Made by a program: the position numbers and the translations under genes
Part shown: piece by piece, positions 1 to 9,459 of the stretch
Position numbering within the stretch: position 1 is the stretch's first letter
Layout: each line of letters starts with the position of its first letter
DNA from: Spelaeicoccus albus
Lineage (GTDB): Bacteria; Actinomycetota; Actinomycetes; Actinomycetales; Brevibacteriaceae
Length of the DNA: 64,000 nucleotides
Assembly (NCBI RefSeq): GCF_013409065.1
Contig: NZ_JACBZP010000001.1
Span: 558,001 to 622,000, forward strand
Direction: 5' to 3'
Notes under the pieces: generated by a model
Told to the model about the DNA's origin: nothing
Database searches by the model: none
Seen by the model: the letters and a program-made list of their open reading frames with translations, nothing else

Positions 1-123
1 ACTGCCGCCGGCAGGGAAGCACTTGCCGAACGGCAACACCAATGGGCCGTCGTGGCCGAGGCTTTGCGCGCGGTGTGGCAAAACGGCCGAGTCCCGCCGG
101 CCCGCGCGCACGGGTGGGCCTGA
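1..123 (+). CDS. PadR-type regulator, C-terminal end only
   Basis: An open frame enters from the left edge and stops at a TGA (121-123). The 40 visible residues include AAGREALAERQHQWAVVAEA, which resembles the wing-to-C-terminal-helix region of PadR-family repressors (the usual form is LTxxGRxxLxxxxxxW). The stop overlaps the ATG of the next gene by one base (TGATG), and a PadR gene directly before a permease-prefix membrane protein is a familiar arrangement. The DNA-binding part lies outside the window, so the family call rests on context and a short tail. Confidence 0.6.
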   Translation, partial: TAAGREALAERQHQWAVVAEALRAVWQNGRVPPARAHGWA

Positions 124-1472
124 TGACGCTGCCGACAGAGACGGAGACGCAGATTGCCCGATGGCGCGGGTACGTCCAGCGACGGCAGGCCATTTCCGTC
201 GACGACGTCGATGAACTCGAAGACCATTTGCGCCACCAGATCGCCGATCTGACCTCTTCCGGTCTCGACGACGAGGAGTCGTTCCTCGTCGCCATCAAGC
301 GCCTCGGCAATATGGACGCGATTTCGCGCGAATACGCCCGCGAGCATTCCGATCGGCTCTGGAAGCAGCTCGCCCTGGTCCCGGAAACGTCGGGGCCGGC
401 CGGCAGCTCGGCGTGGCGCGAACCCGCCATCGTGCTGGGACTTGCCGCAGGGGCCGGCTTGGCGGTCAAGGCCGGATTGACATGGATGCCCGGCGCCGGC
501 GTACCGGCGCGCAATTGCGGATTGCTCGTCTTTCCGTTCCTTACCGCATACTTCGCATGGAAGCGACGATTTAGCGCTCGCGTGGTGACCGCACTGCTCA
601 TTGCCTTCGTCATTCTTGCCGTGGCCGTCAACGTCTATCCGTTCGTTCCGGCCGGTTCCACCGAATTGCTCGTCATCCTGCACGCACCGGTCGTGCTTTG
701 GCTGCTGGCCGGAGTGGGCTATGTGGGCGGGCGCTGGCGCTCGGGCGGCCGGCGGATGGATTTCGTCCGTTTCACGGGCGAGCTGGCGATCTATTTCGTC
801 CTGTTGGGTCTGGGCGGCGGCATCTTGATCGGACTGACCTCGGCGGTTCTGCAACTCGTGGGCGTCGATCTGGAACCGGTGATCGGGGGCTGGATTCTTC
901 CGTTCGCCGCGCCGGGCGCTTTCATCGTCGCAGCATGGCTGGTCGAGGCCAAACAAAACGTCGTCGAGAATATCGCTCCAGTGCTCACGCGCGTCTTCAC
1001 CCCGCTGACGATCGTGATGCTTCTGACGCTCTTGGCGGTTCTCGCCGCCTCCGGGGGCCTCATCGAGGTCGACCGCGACCTGCTCATCCTCATGGATGCG
1101 ATCCTCATCCTCGTGCTAGCCCTGCTGCTCTACTCGATTTCCGCTCGTGATTCACTTTCGCGGGCCGGGTTCTTCGACGTCATGCAACTGATCCTCGTGG
1201 TCTTGGCCCTTGCCGTCGATGCCGTGATGCTGACGGCCATGCTCGCGCGCATCGCCGAGTTCGGCTTCAGCCCCAATAAGATCGCCGCCCTCGGCGTGAA
1301 TCTCTTGCTCCTCGTCCATCTGGCCGGGGCGGCCCGGCTTTCCGTCGGATTTGTGCGCAACCGGCGCCGGTTCACCGCACTGGAACGCTGGCAAACGCAG
1401 TATTTGCCGGTCTATGGCGTTTGGGCTGCCGCGGTCGTCGTGGCATTTCCGCCGCTCTTCGGCTTTGCCTGA
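123..1472 (+). CDS. Permease-prefix-domain integral membrane protein
   Basis: 449 residues. The first ~70 form a soluble helical segment (LEDHLRHQIADL, then GLDDEESFLVAIKRLG) typical of 'permease prefix domain 1'. About nine or ten hydrophobic helices follow from roughly residue 100 to the end. I chose the ATG at 123 because it overlaps the upstream stop and starts just before the prefix domain; a longer in-frame start at 42 would run inside the PadR gene. Such proteins pair with PadR regulators and are thought to act in envelope transport, but no substrate is known. Confidence 0.75.
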   Translation: MTLPTETETQIARWRGYVQRRQAISVDDVDELEDHLRHQIADLTSSGLDDEESFLVAIKRLGNMDAISREYAREHSDRLWKQLALVPETSGPAGSSAWREPAIVLGLAAGAGLAVKAGLTWMPGAGVPARNCGLLVFPFLTAYFAWKRRFSARVVTALLIAFVILAVAVNVYPFVPAGSTELLVILHAPVVLWLLAGVGYVGGRWRSGGRRMDFVRFTGELAIYFVLLGLGGGILIGLTSAVLQLVGVDLEPVIGGWILPFAAPGAFIVAAWLVEAKQNVVENIAPVLTRVFTPLTIVMLLTLLAVLAASGGLIEVDRDLLILMDAILILVLALLLYSISARDSLSRAGFFDVMQLILVVLALAVDAVMLTAMLARIAEFGFSPNKIAALGVNLLLLVHLAGAARLSVGFVRNRRRFTALERWQTQYLPVYGVWAAAVVVAFPPLFGFA

Positions 1473-1486
1473 GCCGGAAGCCCGGC

Positions 1487-2008
1487 TCAGAACTCGATCG
1501 AGAATCTGCGCTCGCGGATGGTGAATCCGCGTTGTTCGTCGGCCTCTTCGAAGCCGTCGTCGCTCCACCCGTGATGCCGGTAGAACCCGATGGCGCGCTT
1601 ATTGCCGGCGGCCACCCAGAGGTAGGCACCGGTGAACCCGCGTGCCTTCAGCCCCTGCACGGCGCGGGCGAACAACGCCGATCCGTATCCGCTGCCCCAC
1701 GCATCGTGCGCAAAATTGATGGCGGCGATTTCGCCCGTGCCGGCCGGCACGTCGTCGCGCGGCTCTCCAAATACCACGAACCCGACGATCCGACCGTCCA
1801 GTTCGGCCACGAGAACCGTATTGCCGTCCGGTGGCAGCCCAAGGGTTCGCTGCCACCACTTGCCCCGCTCCTCGGCGTCCAGGCCGGCAAGAAATTCGGC
1901 GGGCATCAGGTCGGCGTACGCGTACTGCCACGCATCGACGTGCACGGCGCCGATCGCCGGCCCGTCGGCGGGCACGGGCTCGCGGATGATGAGGTCGCTC
2001 GGTGTCAT
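1487..2008 (-). CDS. GNAT family N-acetyltransferase
   Basis: 173 residues with the GNAT fold. It begins LIIREPVPADGPAIGAVHVD, and the acetyl-CoA pyrophosphate-binding segment is near AAINFAHDAWGSGYGSALF, followed by the late motif NKRAIGFYRHHGW. The ATG at 2008 is preferred over an upstream in-frame codon because the family alignment starts there. It converges with the upstream membrane-protein gene (14 bp between stops) and is divergent from the MFS gene. The acceptor substrate cannot be deduced. Confidence 0.85.
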   Translation of the reverse strand: MTPSDLIIREPVPADGPAIGAVHVDAWQYAYADLMPAEFLAGLDAEERGKWWQRTLGLPPDGNTVLVAELDGRIVGFVVFGEPRDDVPAGTGEIAAINFAHDAWGSGYGSALFARAVQGLKARGFTGAYLWVAAGNKRAIGFYRHHGWSDDGFEEADEQRGFTIRERRFSIEF

Positions 2009-2097
2009 GAGCGCGACACTATCGGGTGCACGTCCCCCGACATAATTCTGCAATCATGCTAGCATTCTTGTATTTTAGTAAGAGAAAGAGGCAGTCA

Positions 2098-3498
2098 ATG
2101 TCCGCAGCGCACGATTTGCCGGTCAGCTGGCGAAACGCCGTCGGCACCAGGATCGGATGGATAGCCGTCGCCATGGTGGTGATCGAGCTCATTGCGGGCA
2201 TGCAGACCTACGTCACGCAAACCGTCAAACCGCTCATGGCCGCCGAATTGGACGGGCGGCACTTGTACGGCATCATCACGGCCGTCAGCCAGATCGGCAC
2301 GTTCATCACGATGCCGATCGGAGGGGCATTACTCACGCGCTTTCGCTCGTCGACCCTGTTGACTTTGCTGCTGCCGGTGACGGCGCTCGGGTCCGCATTG
2401 TGCGCCCTGGCAGCGGATATGCCGACATTCCTGGTCGGCACCGCCATACGCGCGCTGGCCGCGGGCGCGCTTGCCACTGTCGGCATGGGAGTCATCGTCA
2501 CCGAGATGCCGAAACACTGGCGTCGGATCGTCCTGGCGGCGCTGTCCGGGGTCTGGGTGTTCGCGTCGATCATCGGTCCGGCCTATGCGTCGTGGATTTC
2601 GGTGGTGGCCGGCTGGCGATGGGCGCTCGTGGCATACCTGCCGATCCTCTTCGCGGCGCGCGGGATGATTGCCCGGCAGTTGCGACATTCGCCGGTGCGG
2701 GCCGACGACGCTGCCGGCCTCTCGATTCCCTCGGCCCTGCTTTTAGCCGCGGGGATCACACTTGTCTCGCTTTTCACCGACACATCGTGGTGGCGCATCG
2801 CGGCATGCGGCGCGGGCGTGACAGCAGTCCTGATCGCAGTCCGCGCGCTATTGCCGAGCGGCGTCGCGCGCTTGGCGCGCGGCCGCCCCGGCGCCATCGC
2901 GGCCATGTTCGTGCTGTGCGGCGTGTACTTCGGCGCATCCGGCCTGATCGCGATAGCCGCTCACGACACTCTTGCATTTTCGGCCCCGCAAATCGGCGTG
3001 CTCCTGGCCGCCGGAGGACTGGGGTGGGCAGTCGTCGGATTCCATTGCGGACGGCGTCCGGCGGCGTCCGGCGCAGCGTTCACGGCTCGCCTGACCCGAG
3101 CGATAGGAGGACTGCTGTCCGGGCTTGTGCTGGTAGGAACAGCGATGCAACTGCCGTCCGGGACGGCGTCCGGAACCATCTTCGTCATCGGCTGGCTGCT
3201 TGCCGGCGTCGGGATGGGGTTCGGATATATCGACATCATGAACCGCATTGTCGAGCCGACGGACGATGGGATCGGCCAGGCGCGGGCCGCCACGGCCGTC
3301 GTGTTGGCCGAATCGGTCGCGGCAGCGCTTTTCACGACGCTCACCACCACGTCTCTCGTCTCGATGACGGCCGCCTGGGGCGGCCGCTCGGTCGGGTTCC
3401 TCTTCTTTGCCCTGGCCGCGCTGGGGCTCGTACTCATCCCGGCGGCACGGCATGCGGCGGCCGTGCCGCGGCCCGCGAATACCGGGGCGAGTCATTGA
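2098..3498 (+). CDS. MFS drug transporter
   Basis: 466 residues with about 14 hydrophobic segments, resembling the 14-helix drug:H+ antiporter (DHA2-like) branch of the major facilitator superfamily. An early motif resembles the first-loop signature (GGALLTRFRSSTLL). The ATG at 2098 has a purine-rich site (AAGAGG) 7 bases upstream; longer in-frame starts at 2026 and 2056 would place unneeded residues ahead of helix 1. It probably exports a small molecule from the cytoplasmic membrane; substrate unknown. The tail is rich in Ala/Pro and ends before a ~90-bp gap leading to the map gene. Confidence 0.82.
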   Translation: MSAAHDLPVSWRNAVGTRIGWIAVAMVVIELIAGMQTYVTQTVKPLMAAELDGRHLYGIITAVSQIGTFITMPIGGALLTRFRSSTLLTLLLPVTALGSALCALAADMPTFLVGTAIRALAAGALATVGMGVIVTEMPKHWRRIVLAALSGVWVFASIIGPAYASWISVVAGWRWALVAYLPILFAARGMIARQLRHSPVRADDAAGLSIPSALLLAAGITLVSLFTDTSWWRIAACGAGVTAVLIAVRALLPSGVARLARGRPGAIAAMFVLCGVYFGASGLIAIAAHDTLAFSAPQIGVLLAAGGLGWAVVGFHCGRRPAASGAAFTARLTRAIGGLLSGLVLVGTAMQLPSGTASGTIFVIGWLLAGVGMGFGYIDIMNRIVEPTDDGIGQARAATAVVLAESVAAALFTTLTTTSLVSMTAAWGGRSVGFLFFALAALGLVLIPAARHAAAVPRPANTGASH

Positions 3499-3591
3499 CG
3501 CCGGAGGCGAAGTGGCAGAGTTTCGTAGAGAGCGTCCCGCGCGGCCCGCCGCCGGAGCGCCGATTATCCCGTCGCATGAAAGTTGTCGCTA

Positions 3592-4359
3592 GTGATCGAG
3601 TTCTTTACGGCTACCGAAGTCGAACAAATGCGCCCGGCCGGAAAGTTCGTCGCACGCGTCCTGTCCACGTTGCAGGGCGAGGTCGGCGTCGGCACGAACC
3701 TGCTCGAGATCGACGCGATGGCCGAAAAAATGATTCGCGAGCGCGGGGCAGTCAGCTGCTACGTCGATTATCACCCGTCGTTCGGAGCGTCGCCGTTCGG
3801 CAAGGTCATTTGCACGTCGGTGAACGATGCCGCGCTGCACGGGCTTCCGCACGATTATCAGCTGCAGGACGGCGACTTGGTCAGCCTTGATTTCGCGGTG
3901 TCCGTCGACGGCTGGGTCGCCGATTCGGCACTCAGCTTCGTCGTGGGCACGCCGCGTCAAGAGGACCTGCACATGATCGACGTGACCGACGAGGCGTTGG
4001 CGGCCGGGATCGCGGCGGCCCGGACCGGAAACAAGCTCGGCGACATCTCGGCGTCCATCGGCAAGATCGCAACGGACAACGGCTTCAGCGTCAACACGGA
4101 TTTCGGCGGTCATGGGGTCGGGCGCATCATGCACGGCGATCCGCACGTGCCCAACAACGGAAGGCCCGGGCGCGGCCTGAAGCTCAAGCCGGGCCTCGTC
4201 ATTGCAATCGAGCCGTGGCTGATGCACACCACCGATAAGATCTACACCGATAACGACGGCTGGACTCTACGCAGCGCCGACGGTTCGCGCGCCGCGCATA
4301 TGGAGCACACGATCGCAATCACCGATGGCGACCCGATCATCATGACCCAGCGCGGGTAG
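3592..4359 (+). CDS. map: Type I methionine aminopeptidase
   Basis: 255 residues. It removes the initiator methionine from nascent proteins in the cytosol. All five metal ligands of the family can be matched: Asp in SLDFAVSVDG, Asp in WVADSALSF, His in GHGVGRIMHGD, Glu in VIAIEPWL and Glu in HMEHTIAIT. The N-terminus IEFFTATEVEQMRPAGKFVA lines up with the usual family start when GTG 3592 is used; a TTG at 3583 would add three residues. There is no N-terminal zinc-finger/SH3 extension. High-GC actinobacteria commonly have two map genes, and this one is not next to the secY-adk-map cluster. Confidence 0.93.
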   Translation: MIEFFTATEVEQMRPAGKFVARVLSTLQGEVGVGTNLLEIDAMAEKMIRERGAVSCYVDYHPSFGASPFGKVICTSVNDAALHGLPHDYQLQDGDLVSLDFAVSVDGWVADSALSFVVGTPRQEDLHMIDVTDEALAAGIAAARTGNKLGDISASIGKIATDNGFSVNTDFGGHGVGRIMHGDPHVPNNGRPGRGLKLKPGLVIAIEPWLMHTTDKIYTDNDGWTLRSADGSRAAHMEHTIAITDGDPIIMTQRG

Positions 4360-4542
4360 GTTGCCGCAGACGAGCCAAGGGCCCGCTACCGCAGCCGGGC
4401 GAGTTCGCCGACCACTCCGGCGCCGCGACGACGCGTATCTTGCGCATCCGGCTTCCGACGGCGAACACCCGGCCATTCGAACACCTGATTGAGCGAGCCC
4501 TTATCGGCCTACTCGGCGTCGGATAAGCAAAGTCGGGCACCG

Positions 4543-5103
4543 TCATCGTGAGTTGCACGCATTGTCAAACGTGCCGATCAACCACCCGAGACTGTCATCG
4601 ACGCTGCGTTCCATGGCGAATCCGCCGGCTTGGCGCAAACCGACGAAGCCGTGCAGTGCTGCGCGCAGGCTTCGGGTGACATCGACTTTTCGCTCGTCGT
4701 CGAGGCCGTACCCCTCCAGCACGGCGTAAATGACCTGGACGGCGTCCGCGCTTGCCCGCTCGTCCTCGACATCACCGACAACGGGAGCAACGACGGTCGC
4801 CGGATAGAGGCCCGGATGTCGCCGGGCCCATCCCATGAACGCTTCGGCCAATGCCCCAAGAGCCGTCCGGCGTGATTTGCCGGCAACTGTGCGCGTGAGC
4901 ACGGTGGCCAGCTCGGTCTTGGCACGCACGGCCAACAGGCGGCGAAGCGCCGGCAGACCCGCCACGTGCTTATAGAGGCTCGGAAGCTGGACGCCGAGAC
5001 GCTTGGCGAGGGCGGCGAGCGTCAGTTGCTCCCAGCCGACCTCGTCAGCGAGGATCGCGGCTTCGTCGACGATGCGTGCCGGGGTGAGACCTGCTCTAGG
5101 CAC
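4543..5103 (-). CDS. TetR-family repressor with WHG-type C-terminal domain
   Basis: 186 residues. An N-terminal TetR helix-turn-helix is clear (RIVDEAAILADEVGWEQLTL, then ALAKRLGVQLPSLYKHV). The C-terminal part (FMGWARRHPGLYPATV, later ALHGFVGLRQAGGF) is the ligand/dimer domain of the WHG type. Its start overlaps the end of the upstream alpha/beta-hydrolase gene by 8 bp, so the two form one minus-strand operon. The palindrome at 5954-5968 in the operon promoter is the likely operator, making it an autorepressor controlling the hydrolase. Confidence 0.88.
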   Translation of the reverse strand: MPRAGLTPARIVDEAAILADEVGWEQLTLAALAKRLGVQLPSLYKHVAGLPALRRLLAVRAKTELATVLTRTVAGKSRRTALGALAEAFMGWARRHPGLYPATVVAPVVGDVEDERASADAVQVIYAVLEGYGLDDERKVDVTRSLRAALHGFVGLRQAGGFAMERSVDDSLGWLIGTFDNACNSR

Positions 5104-5944
5104 CGGCTCTCACCGCACGCACGAAGTCGATGATCGCCGGGTTCACCAGGTCCGGTCGTTGGAACTGCGGGTAGTGCCCGGCATCGTCGATCATGACGAC
5201 TTGGCCGGACGCAGCATCGGCGGACGCGGCGTCGGCGACCCAATCGGCTTCAACGGAAGGATCGGGAAAGTCCGGGTCGAGCTTCCCCATCACAACGAGG
5301 GTTGGCGACTGCACGCGACCGATCACGGCTTCGACCGGCGCATGCGAGGTCGCGGTGGTCCGCGAAAAGGCCGTCGCACGTCCGCGGCGCTTCATTGAAT
5401 CCATGATCGCCCGTCGATGCTCGCCAAATCCCTCCCCCTTCGTCCCGGCATAAAGCGACGGCAGATACGCATTCCAGACCAGGCGGGCGAACGGCGGTGT
5501 CATGGCGATCCGCATGAGCATTTTGACCGGCGGCGCGACGTGCGGGTCACGGACGAACGGGCCGATCAACACCAGCCCGCTGACCGTGTCCGGGGCTGCA
5601 GCGGCGGCCAGGACGGCAGCACCGGCACCCATGGAATTGCCGATCACGACAGCCGGCCCTCCCAGCTCGGCGATCAGCGCGGCAATGTCGCCAGCGGCCG
5701 CCTCATCGTCGTAGGAGGCGAATGTCGCGTCACTGTCCCCGTGACCGCGAAGGTCCATCACCGCAACCCGAAATCCCGCACCGACGAGCACCGGCATGAG
5801 GTATTGAAAAGTGGAACGCAAGTCGCCCATGCCCGGAACACCCACAATCAGCGGCCCCGATCCGCTGACCTCATAAGCAATGCGCCCCTCATCCCTGTTC
5901 AAATAGCGAATGGCATGTGATTGATTGGATTGGCTAGTTGTCAT
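5096..5944 (-). CDS. Alpha/beta-hydrolase
   Basis: 282 residues. The nucleophile elbow is GNSMGAGAAV (Ser), the acid is in VVMGKLDPDFPDP, and the base is His in IDDAGHYPQFQRP, giving the complete Ser-Asp-His triad. The oxyanion-side motif GVPGMGDLRST is present. I chose ATG 5944; an upstream ATG at 5980 would run through the promoter and palindrome. First gene of a two-gene operon with a TetR repressor. The natural substrate (ester, lactone or a xenobiotic) is not apparent. Confidence 0.85.
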   Translation of the reverse strand: MTTSQSNQSHAIRYLNRDEGRIAYEVSGSGPLIVGVPGMGDLRSTFQYLMPVLVGAGFRVAVMDLRGHGDSDATFASYDDEAAAGDIAALIAELGGPAVVIGNSMGAGAAVLAAAAAPDTVSGLVLIGPFVRDPHVAPPVKMLMRIAMTPPFARLVWNAYLPSLYAGTKGEGFGEHRRAIMDSMKRRGRATAFSRTTATSHAPVEAVIGRVQSPTLVVMGKLDPDFPDPSVEADWVADAASADAASGQVVMIDDAGHYPQFQRPDLVNPAIIDFVRAVRAGA

Positions 5945-5953
5945 AGCTCTAAA

Positions 5954-5968
5954 GCTAATACTATTAGC
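5954..5968 (-). promoter_or_regulatory. Palindromic operator of the hydrolase/TetR operon
   Basis: Perfect 7-bp inverted repeat around one base, GCTAATAGTATTAGC on the minus strand, ending 9 bp before the hydrolase ATG. A -35-like TTGACT lies at 5975-5980 on the minus strand, so a bound repressor would cover the spacer and -10 region. Size and symmetry suit a TetR dimer, and the operon encodes one. Confidence 0.65.
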
Positions 5969-6080
5969 CACAATAGTCAATGCCTCGAAAAATCATTTAG
6001 TAAACGTTGTGTTCTCTAATGGGCGGGTGTAGCTTTTTAAAGAACTGAAAGTTTCTTAACTTCGTTCCCTGGAGGATCGA

Positions 6081-8678
6081 ATGACAATCACCCGGCACAC
6101 CGGAGCGGACGATCCCGAGTTCACACCCCGTCGTTCGTCGCCGAGCGCCTCGCCTCTCGGGACGAAAGCCCGCCCACCGCTTATCGCCTCGCTCGACAGC
6201 CTCGGCGCCAAGGATCTGCCGATCGCCGGCGGCAAGGGCGCCAATTTGGGCGAGCTCACCCGCGCCGGATTCCCGGTGCCGGGAGGATTCGTGGTGACCA
6301 CCGCGGCTTACGACCTGATGCTCACCGAGACCGGCATCGGAGCTGATCTCAAAACCCGGGTGGGAGCGGACGGCGACGGTTCCGCACTCCGCCGCGAGAT
6401 CGCGTCGTCTGCCATGCCCGGGGCCGTGGCGGACGGCATCCGCGCCGCCTATGCCGGTCTGGGCGAGGGAGCCGTTGCCGTTCGATCGTCCGCCACCGCC
6501 GAGGACCTGCCCGGCGCGGCATTCGCCGGGCAGCAGGACACGTATTTGAACATCAAGGGCCCCGACGACGTGATTGACGCCGTGGCACGATGCTGGGCGT
6601 CGTTGTGGACGGACCGCGCGATCTCGTACCGGGCGCGGCAGGGCGTCGCGGCCGACCATGTGAGCATTGCAGTAGTCGTCCAGCGCATGGTGCCGAGCGA
6701 ATTCGCCGGCGTGATGTTCTCCGCGAATCCCGTCACGGGCGACCGCAGTCAGATAGTCGTTGATGCGAGCCGCGGCCTCGGCGAATCCGTGGTGTCCGGG
6801 CTTGTCACGCCCGAGCACTTCGTCCTGGACTCGAACAATCAAATCGACGAGTGGCGGGCGGGCGGCAACGAAGCAGTCATCAGCGGATTGGACGACGGCG
6901 GCACCGATGAGGTGGCCGGAACACCGTCGGCGACGCAAGAGTTGCCGAACTCGGCGCTGACGCGGCTTGCCGAACTCGGGCGGTCCGTCGAATCGCATTT
7001 CGGGCGGCCGCAGGACATGGAATGGGCGTTGGCGGACGGCGAGGTCCGGCTCGTGCAGGCCCGCCCGATGACTGCGCTGCCACCGGAGCAGGTCGACCTG
7101 AACGCGTTCCAACGCAAGGTCGGGCCATTCTTCTTTGAAATGCTGCAGACCCGTCCGACTCCGCTCGATGCCTCCGGGTGGATGGACCGCGGCATCGTCA
7201 AAATGGTGCGCGACATGGCGGCCAGCGTCGCAGTGCGATTCCCCGACATGCCCGATTTCCTCCCCGAGACGGACGGCGTCATAGAGAGTTTCATCCCTCC
7301 GGTCCCGCGCCCGACGTTGCGATCGCTGGGGGCGCCGGCATCGCTGGCCCGCCGCATCAAACGATACAAGCCGGCACATTGGCAGCGGGACGCGCGATTC
7401 GCCAAATTCCTCTCGGCCGTCGCCGAGCTGCGACGGCGCGACGTCGGGGCACTTTCGTGGCGCGACCTCACCGCGATGCCCAGCGAGTTGTTCGCCGCCA
7501 TGGACGTCATCACGCAGCTGCGCATCGATTACCTTCCCGGCTCGTTCGCCCCGGCCGGCAAGCTGCGCGCCGAGCTCGCAGCGCTTCGGCGTTCCGATCT
7601 GGCATCGGCCCTGGTTGCCGGTGCTCCCACGCAGACGCGGGCCGCCAACGATGCACTGAATGCCCTGGCCGAGATGGTGCGCGATGACGAGCGCTTGAGC
7701 AAGGCTTTCACCGAGCTGCAGGGCGCGGAACTCCTGAAATTACTGCGGGGCGCCCCCGAATTCGACGCGTTCAACACTGCGTTGACGGCGCTGCTCGATC
7801 GGTTCGGGCACCGCGAAACCGTCAGTCCGCTGCTCGTGTCGGAGCCGACGTGGAGGTCGGATCCGACTGTCGTGCTCGGTCTCGTCAAGGTACTTGCGGA
7901 CACTCCGCCGGACGACACCGTCGACCGGACCGCCACCGCCATCGCCGAGCTCGCCCGGCATCCGGCTTTGCGGAATCCCAAGCGCCGCCGGCAGGTGCTG
8001 GACACCATCGAGGCGGCTCGGCTCGGATTGGCGTTCCGTGAGGATTCGCATTTCTACGGCACGCAAGTGCTCCCGATCCTGCAAGACGTTTTTGCGGAGA
8101 TCGGACGGCGACTTGTCGCCCGGCACGTCATCGAAGCTCCGCAAGAGGTGTACCTGTTCAAACTCGACGAGCTCGAGGCCATCGACGACGTCGACGAATT
8201 GACCGCCTCCGACGTAGGCCGATTGAGCGACTTGGCGATGCGCCGCACCGCGATCATGGCGGGTTTTGCCGGCGTCCCGTTGATCAACGTGCTGAGCTTC
8301 TCTCCGGATCGGACGGCTCCGGACGGCGTCCGGCTCAGTGCGACACCCGCAAGCGGCGGCACGGCGACCGGACCGGTCCGGGTGATTCGTGCCCCGTCCG
8401 AGTTCGGCGAGCTGCGTTCCGGCGACATACTGGTCTGCCCATACACAAATCCGGCCTGGACGCCGCTTTTCCAGCGAGCTGCCGCGGTAGTCGTCGACAC
8501 CGGAGGGCTCGGATCGCATGCGGCTATCGTCGCCCGCGAATACGGAATCCCGGCGGTGATGGGCACCGGGTCGGGCACGTCCGTGCTGGTGGACGGCGAA
8601 CGGATCACCGTTGACGGGGACCTCGGGTTCGTGGTGAATGCCGAAGACGCCACCGACGCACAGGCGGGGCCGGCGTGA
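6081..8678 (+). CDS. rph: Rifampicin phosphotransferase-like / PEP-synthase-family enzyme
   Basis: 865 residues, close to the ~865 of rifampicin phosphotransferases and longer than PEP synthase. An N-terminal ATP-grasp domain (residues ~35-340) shows GGKGANLGEL, VRSSATAEDLPGAAFAGQQ and a VQARPM end. A long middle domain (~345-750) is the antibiotic-binding region in Rph. A C-terminal swivelling domain carries the phospho-histidine in GGLGSHAAIV (His813). Rph moves the beta-phosphate of ATP to the C21 hydroxyl of rifamycins. GGAGG lies 5 bases before the ATG. It overlaps the next TetR gene by 4 bp. No 19-bp rifamycin-associated element was seen upstream. A generic PEP-utilising enzyme remains possible. 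Confidence 0.78.
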   Translation: MTITRHTGADDPEFTPRRSSPSASPLGTKARPPLIASLDSLGAKDLPIAGGKGANLGELTRAGFPVPGGFVVTTAAYDLMLTETGIGADLKTRVGADGDGSALRREIASSAMPGAVADGIRAAYAGLGEGAVAVRSSATAEDLPGAAFAGQQDTYLNIKGPDDVIDAVARCWASLWTDRAISYRARQGVAADHVSIAVVVQRMVPSEFAGVMFSANPVTGDRSQIVVDASRGLGESVVSGLVTPEHFVLDSNNQIDEWRAGGNEAVISGLDDGGTDEVAGTPSATQELPNSALTRLAELGRSVESHFGRPQDMEWALADGEVRLVQARPMTALPPEQVDLNAFQRKVGPFFFEMLQTRPTPLDASGWMDRGIVKMVRDMAASVAVRFPDMPDFLPETDGVIESFIPPVPRPTLRSLGAPASLARRIKRYKPAHWQRDARFAKFLSAVAELRRRDVGALSWRDLTAMPSELFAAMDVITQLRIDYLPGSFAPAGKLRAELAALRRSDLASALVAGAPTQTRAANDALNALAEMVRDDERLSKAFTELQGAELLKLLRGAPEFDAFNTALTALLDRFGHRETVSPLLVSEPTWRSDPTVVLGLVKVLADTPPDDTVDRTATAIAELARHPALRNPKRRRQVLDTIEAARLGLAFREDSHFYGTQVLPILQDVFAEIGRRLVARHVIEAPQEVYLFKLDELEAIDDVDELTASDVGRLSDLAMRRTAIMAGFAGVPLINVLSFSPDRTAPDGVRLSATPASGGTATGPVRVIRAPSEFGELRSGDILVCPYTNPAWTPLFQRAAAVVVDTGGLGSHAAIVAREYGIPAVMGTGSGTSVLVDGERITVDGDLGFVVNAEDATDAQAGPA

Positions 8679-9316
8679 GCGGGAGCAGTCGCGTCGCCGA
8701 CGTGCGCAGCGCGAAGGTGGGCCGACGCACCATTGACCACCGGACGCTCCCCCGCCGGCGCGGCGCCGTGCTGGAGCACGCGATCTTCGAAGCCGTGCTG
8801 GCCGAGATCGACGACGTCGGCTACGAAAGCATGACCATGGAGTCCGTGGCGATCCGTGCTCACGCCGGCAAAGCGTCGCTGTACCGCCGGTGGCCGGACA
8901 AGATCGCACTGGTCCGCGACACTGTCTATCACCGGATGCCCGGGCCGGAAGCCTTCGACACCGGCAGTCTGCGCGGAGATCTGCTGCGCACATTGAAGGC
9001 CGCCAATGTGGAGTTGTCCGGCAGCGTGGGCTCCGCGATGCGCGGGCTCATCGGCGAGTCCCTGCTGGATCCGGTTCGCAGGGAACGCTTCCGGAAGCTG
9101 ACGGAGGGGCGCACCGCGACCACGATCCGATCGGCCGTACAACGCGCGGTTGAACGCGGCGAGATCGATGCGGCGCTCGTGAACGAGCGGAAGGTGGAGA
9201 CCGGGCCGGCGCTACTCCGGCAGCAGTTCCTCTTTGGCCACGACGCCGTCACGAACGATTTCCTGAAAGAGGTCGTGGACGACGTGTTGTTGCCGCTCTT
9301 CGGCATCGGGCGTTGA
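8675..9316 (+). CDS. TetR-family regulator
   Basis: 213 residues, GTG start overlapping the stop of the rph-like gene (GTGA). A basic N-terminal extension precedes a TetR helix-turn-helix (ILEHAIFEAV-like helix 1, then ESVAIRAHAGKASLYRRWPD). The C-terminal domain resembles AcrR-type regulators. Translational coupling suggests it regulates the rph-like gene, possibly in response to the compound that enzyme modifies. That link is inferred from position only. Confidence 0.85.
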   Translation: MSGSSRVADVRSAKVGRRTIDHRTLPRRRGAVLEHAIFEAVLAEIDDVGYESMTMESVAIRAHAGKASLYRRWPDKIALVRDTVYHRMPGPEAFDTGSLRGDLLRTLKAANVELSGSVGSAMRGLIGESLLDPVRRERFRKLTEGRTATTIRSAVQRAVERGEIDAALVNERKVETGPALLRQQFLFGHDAVTNDFLKEVVDDVLLPLFGIGR

Positions 9317-9459
9317 CCCTGCCGCGACCTCGCACCGACCGTTCCGCGTGTGGGCCGGCACCGGTGATCGGAGCATTTTCTCGCGCAAAATCAATGGACG
9401 CGACGGGCGGATGACCATACCGTGTGGGGGAAATACTCCCACACGCTCGGAGAACCGAC

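Noticed and set aside
4360-4542. Possible small gene between map and the TetR gene
   Set aside because: Short frames on both strands, none with a ribosome-binding site or family resemblance.
6001-6080. Rifamycin-associated element before the rph-like gene
   Set aside because: Only a weak AAGAA/TTCTT inverted repeat is present; no 19-bp GC-rich palindrome was found here or upstream of the helicase.
5997-7379. 460-residue open frame on the minus strand opposite the rph-like gene
   Set aside because: It lies antisense to a gene with clear domains and motifs; composition is Arg/His/Gly-rich as in GC-rich shadow frames, with no family pattern.
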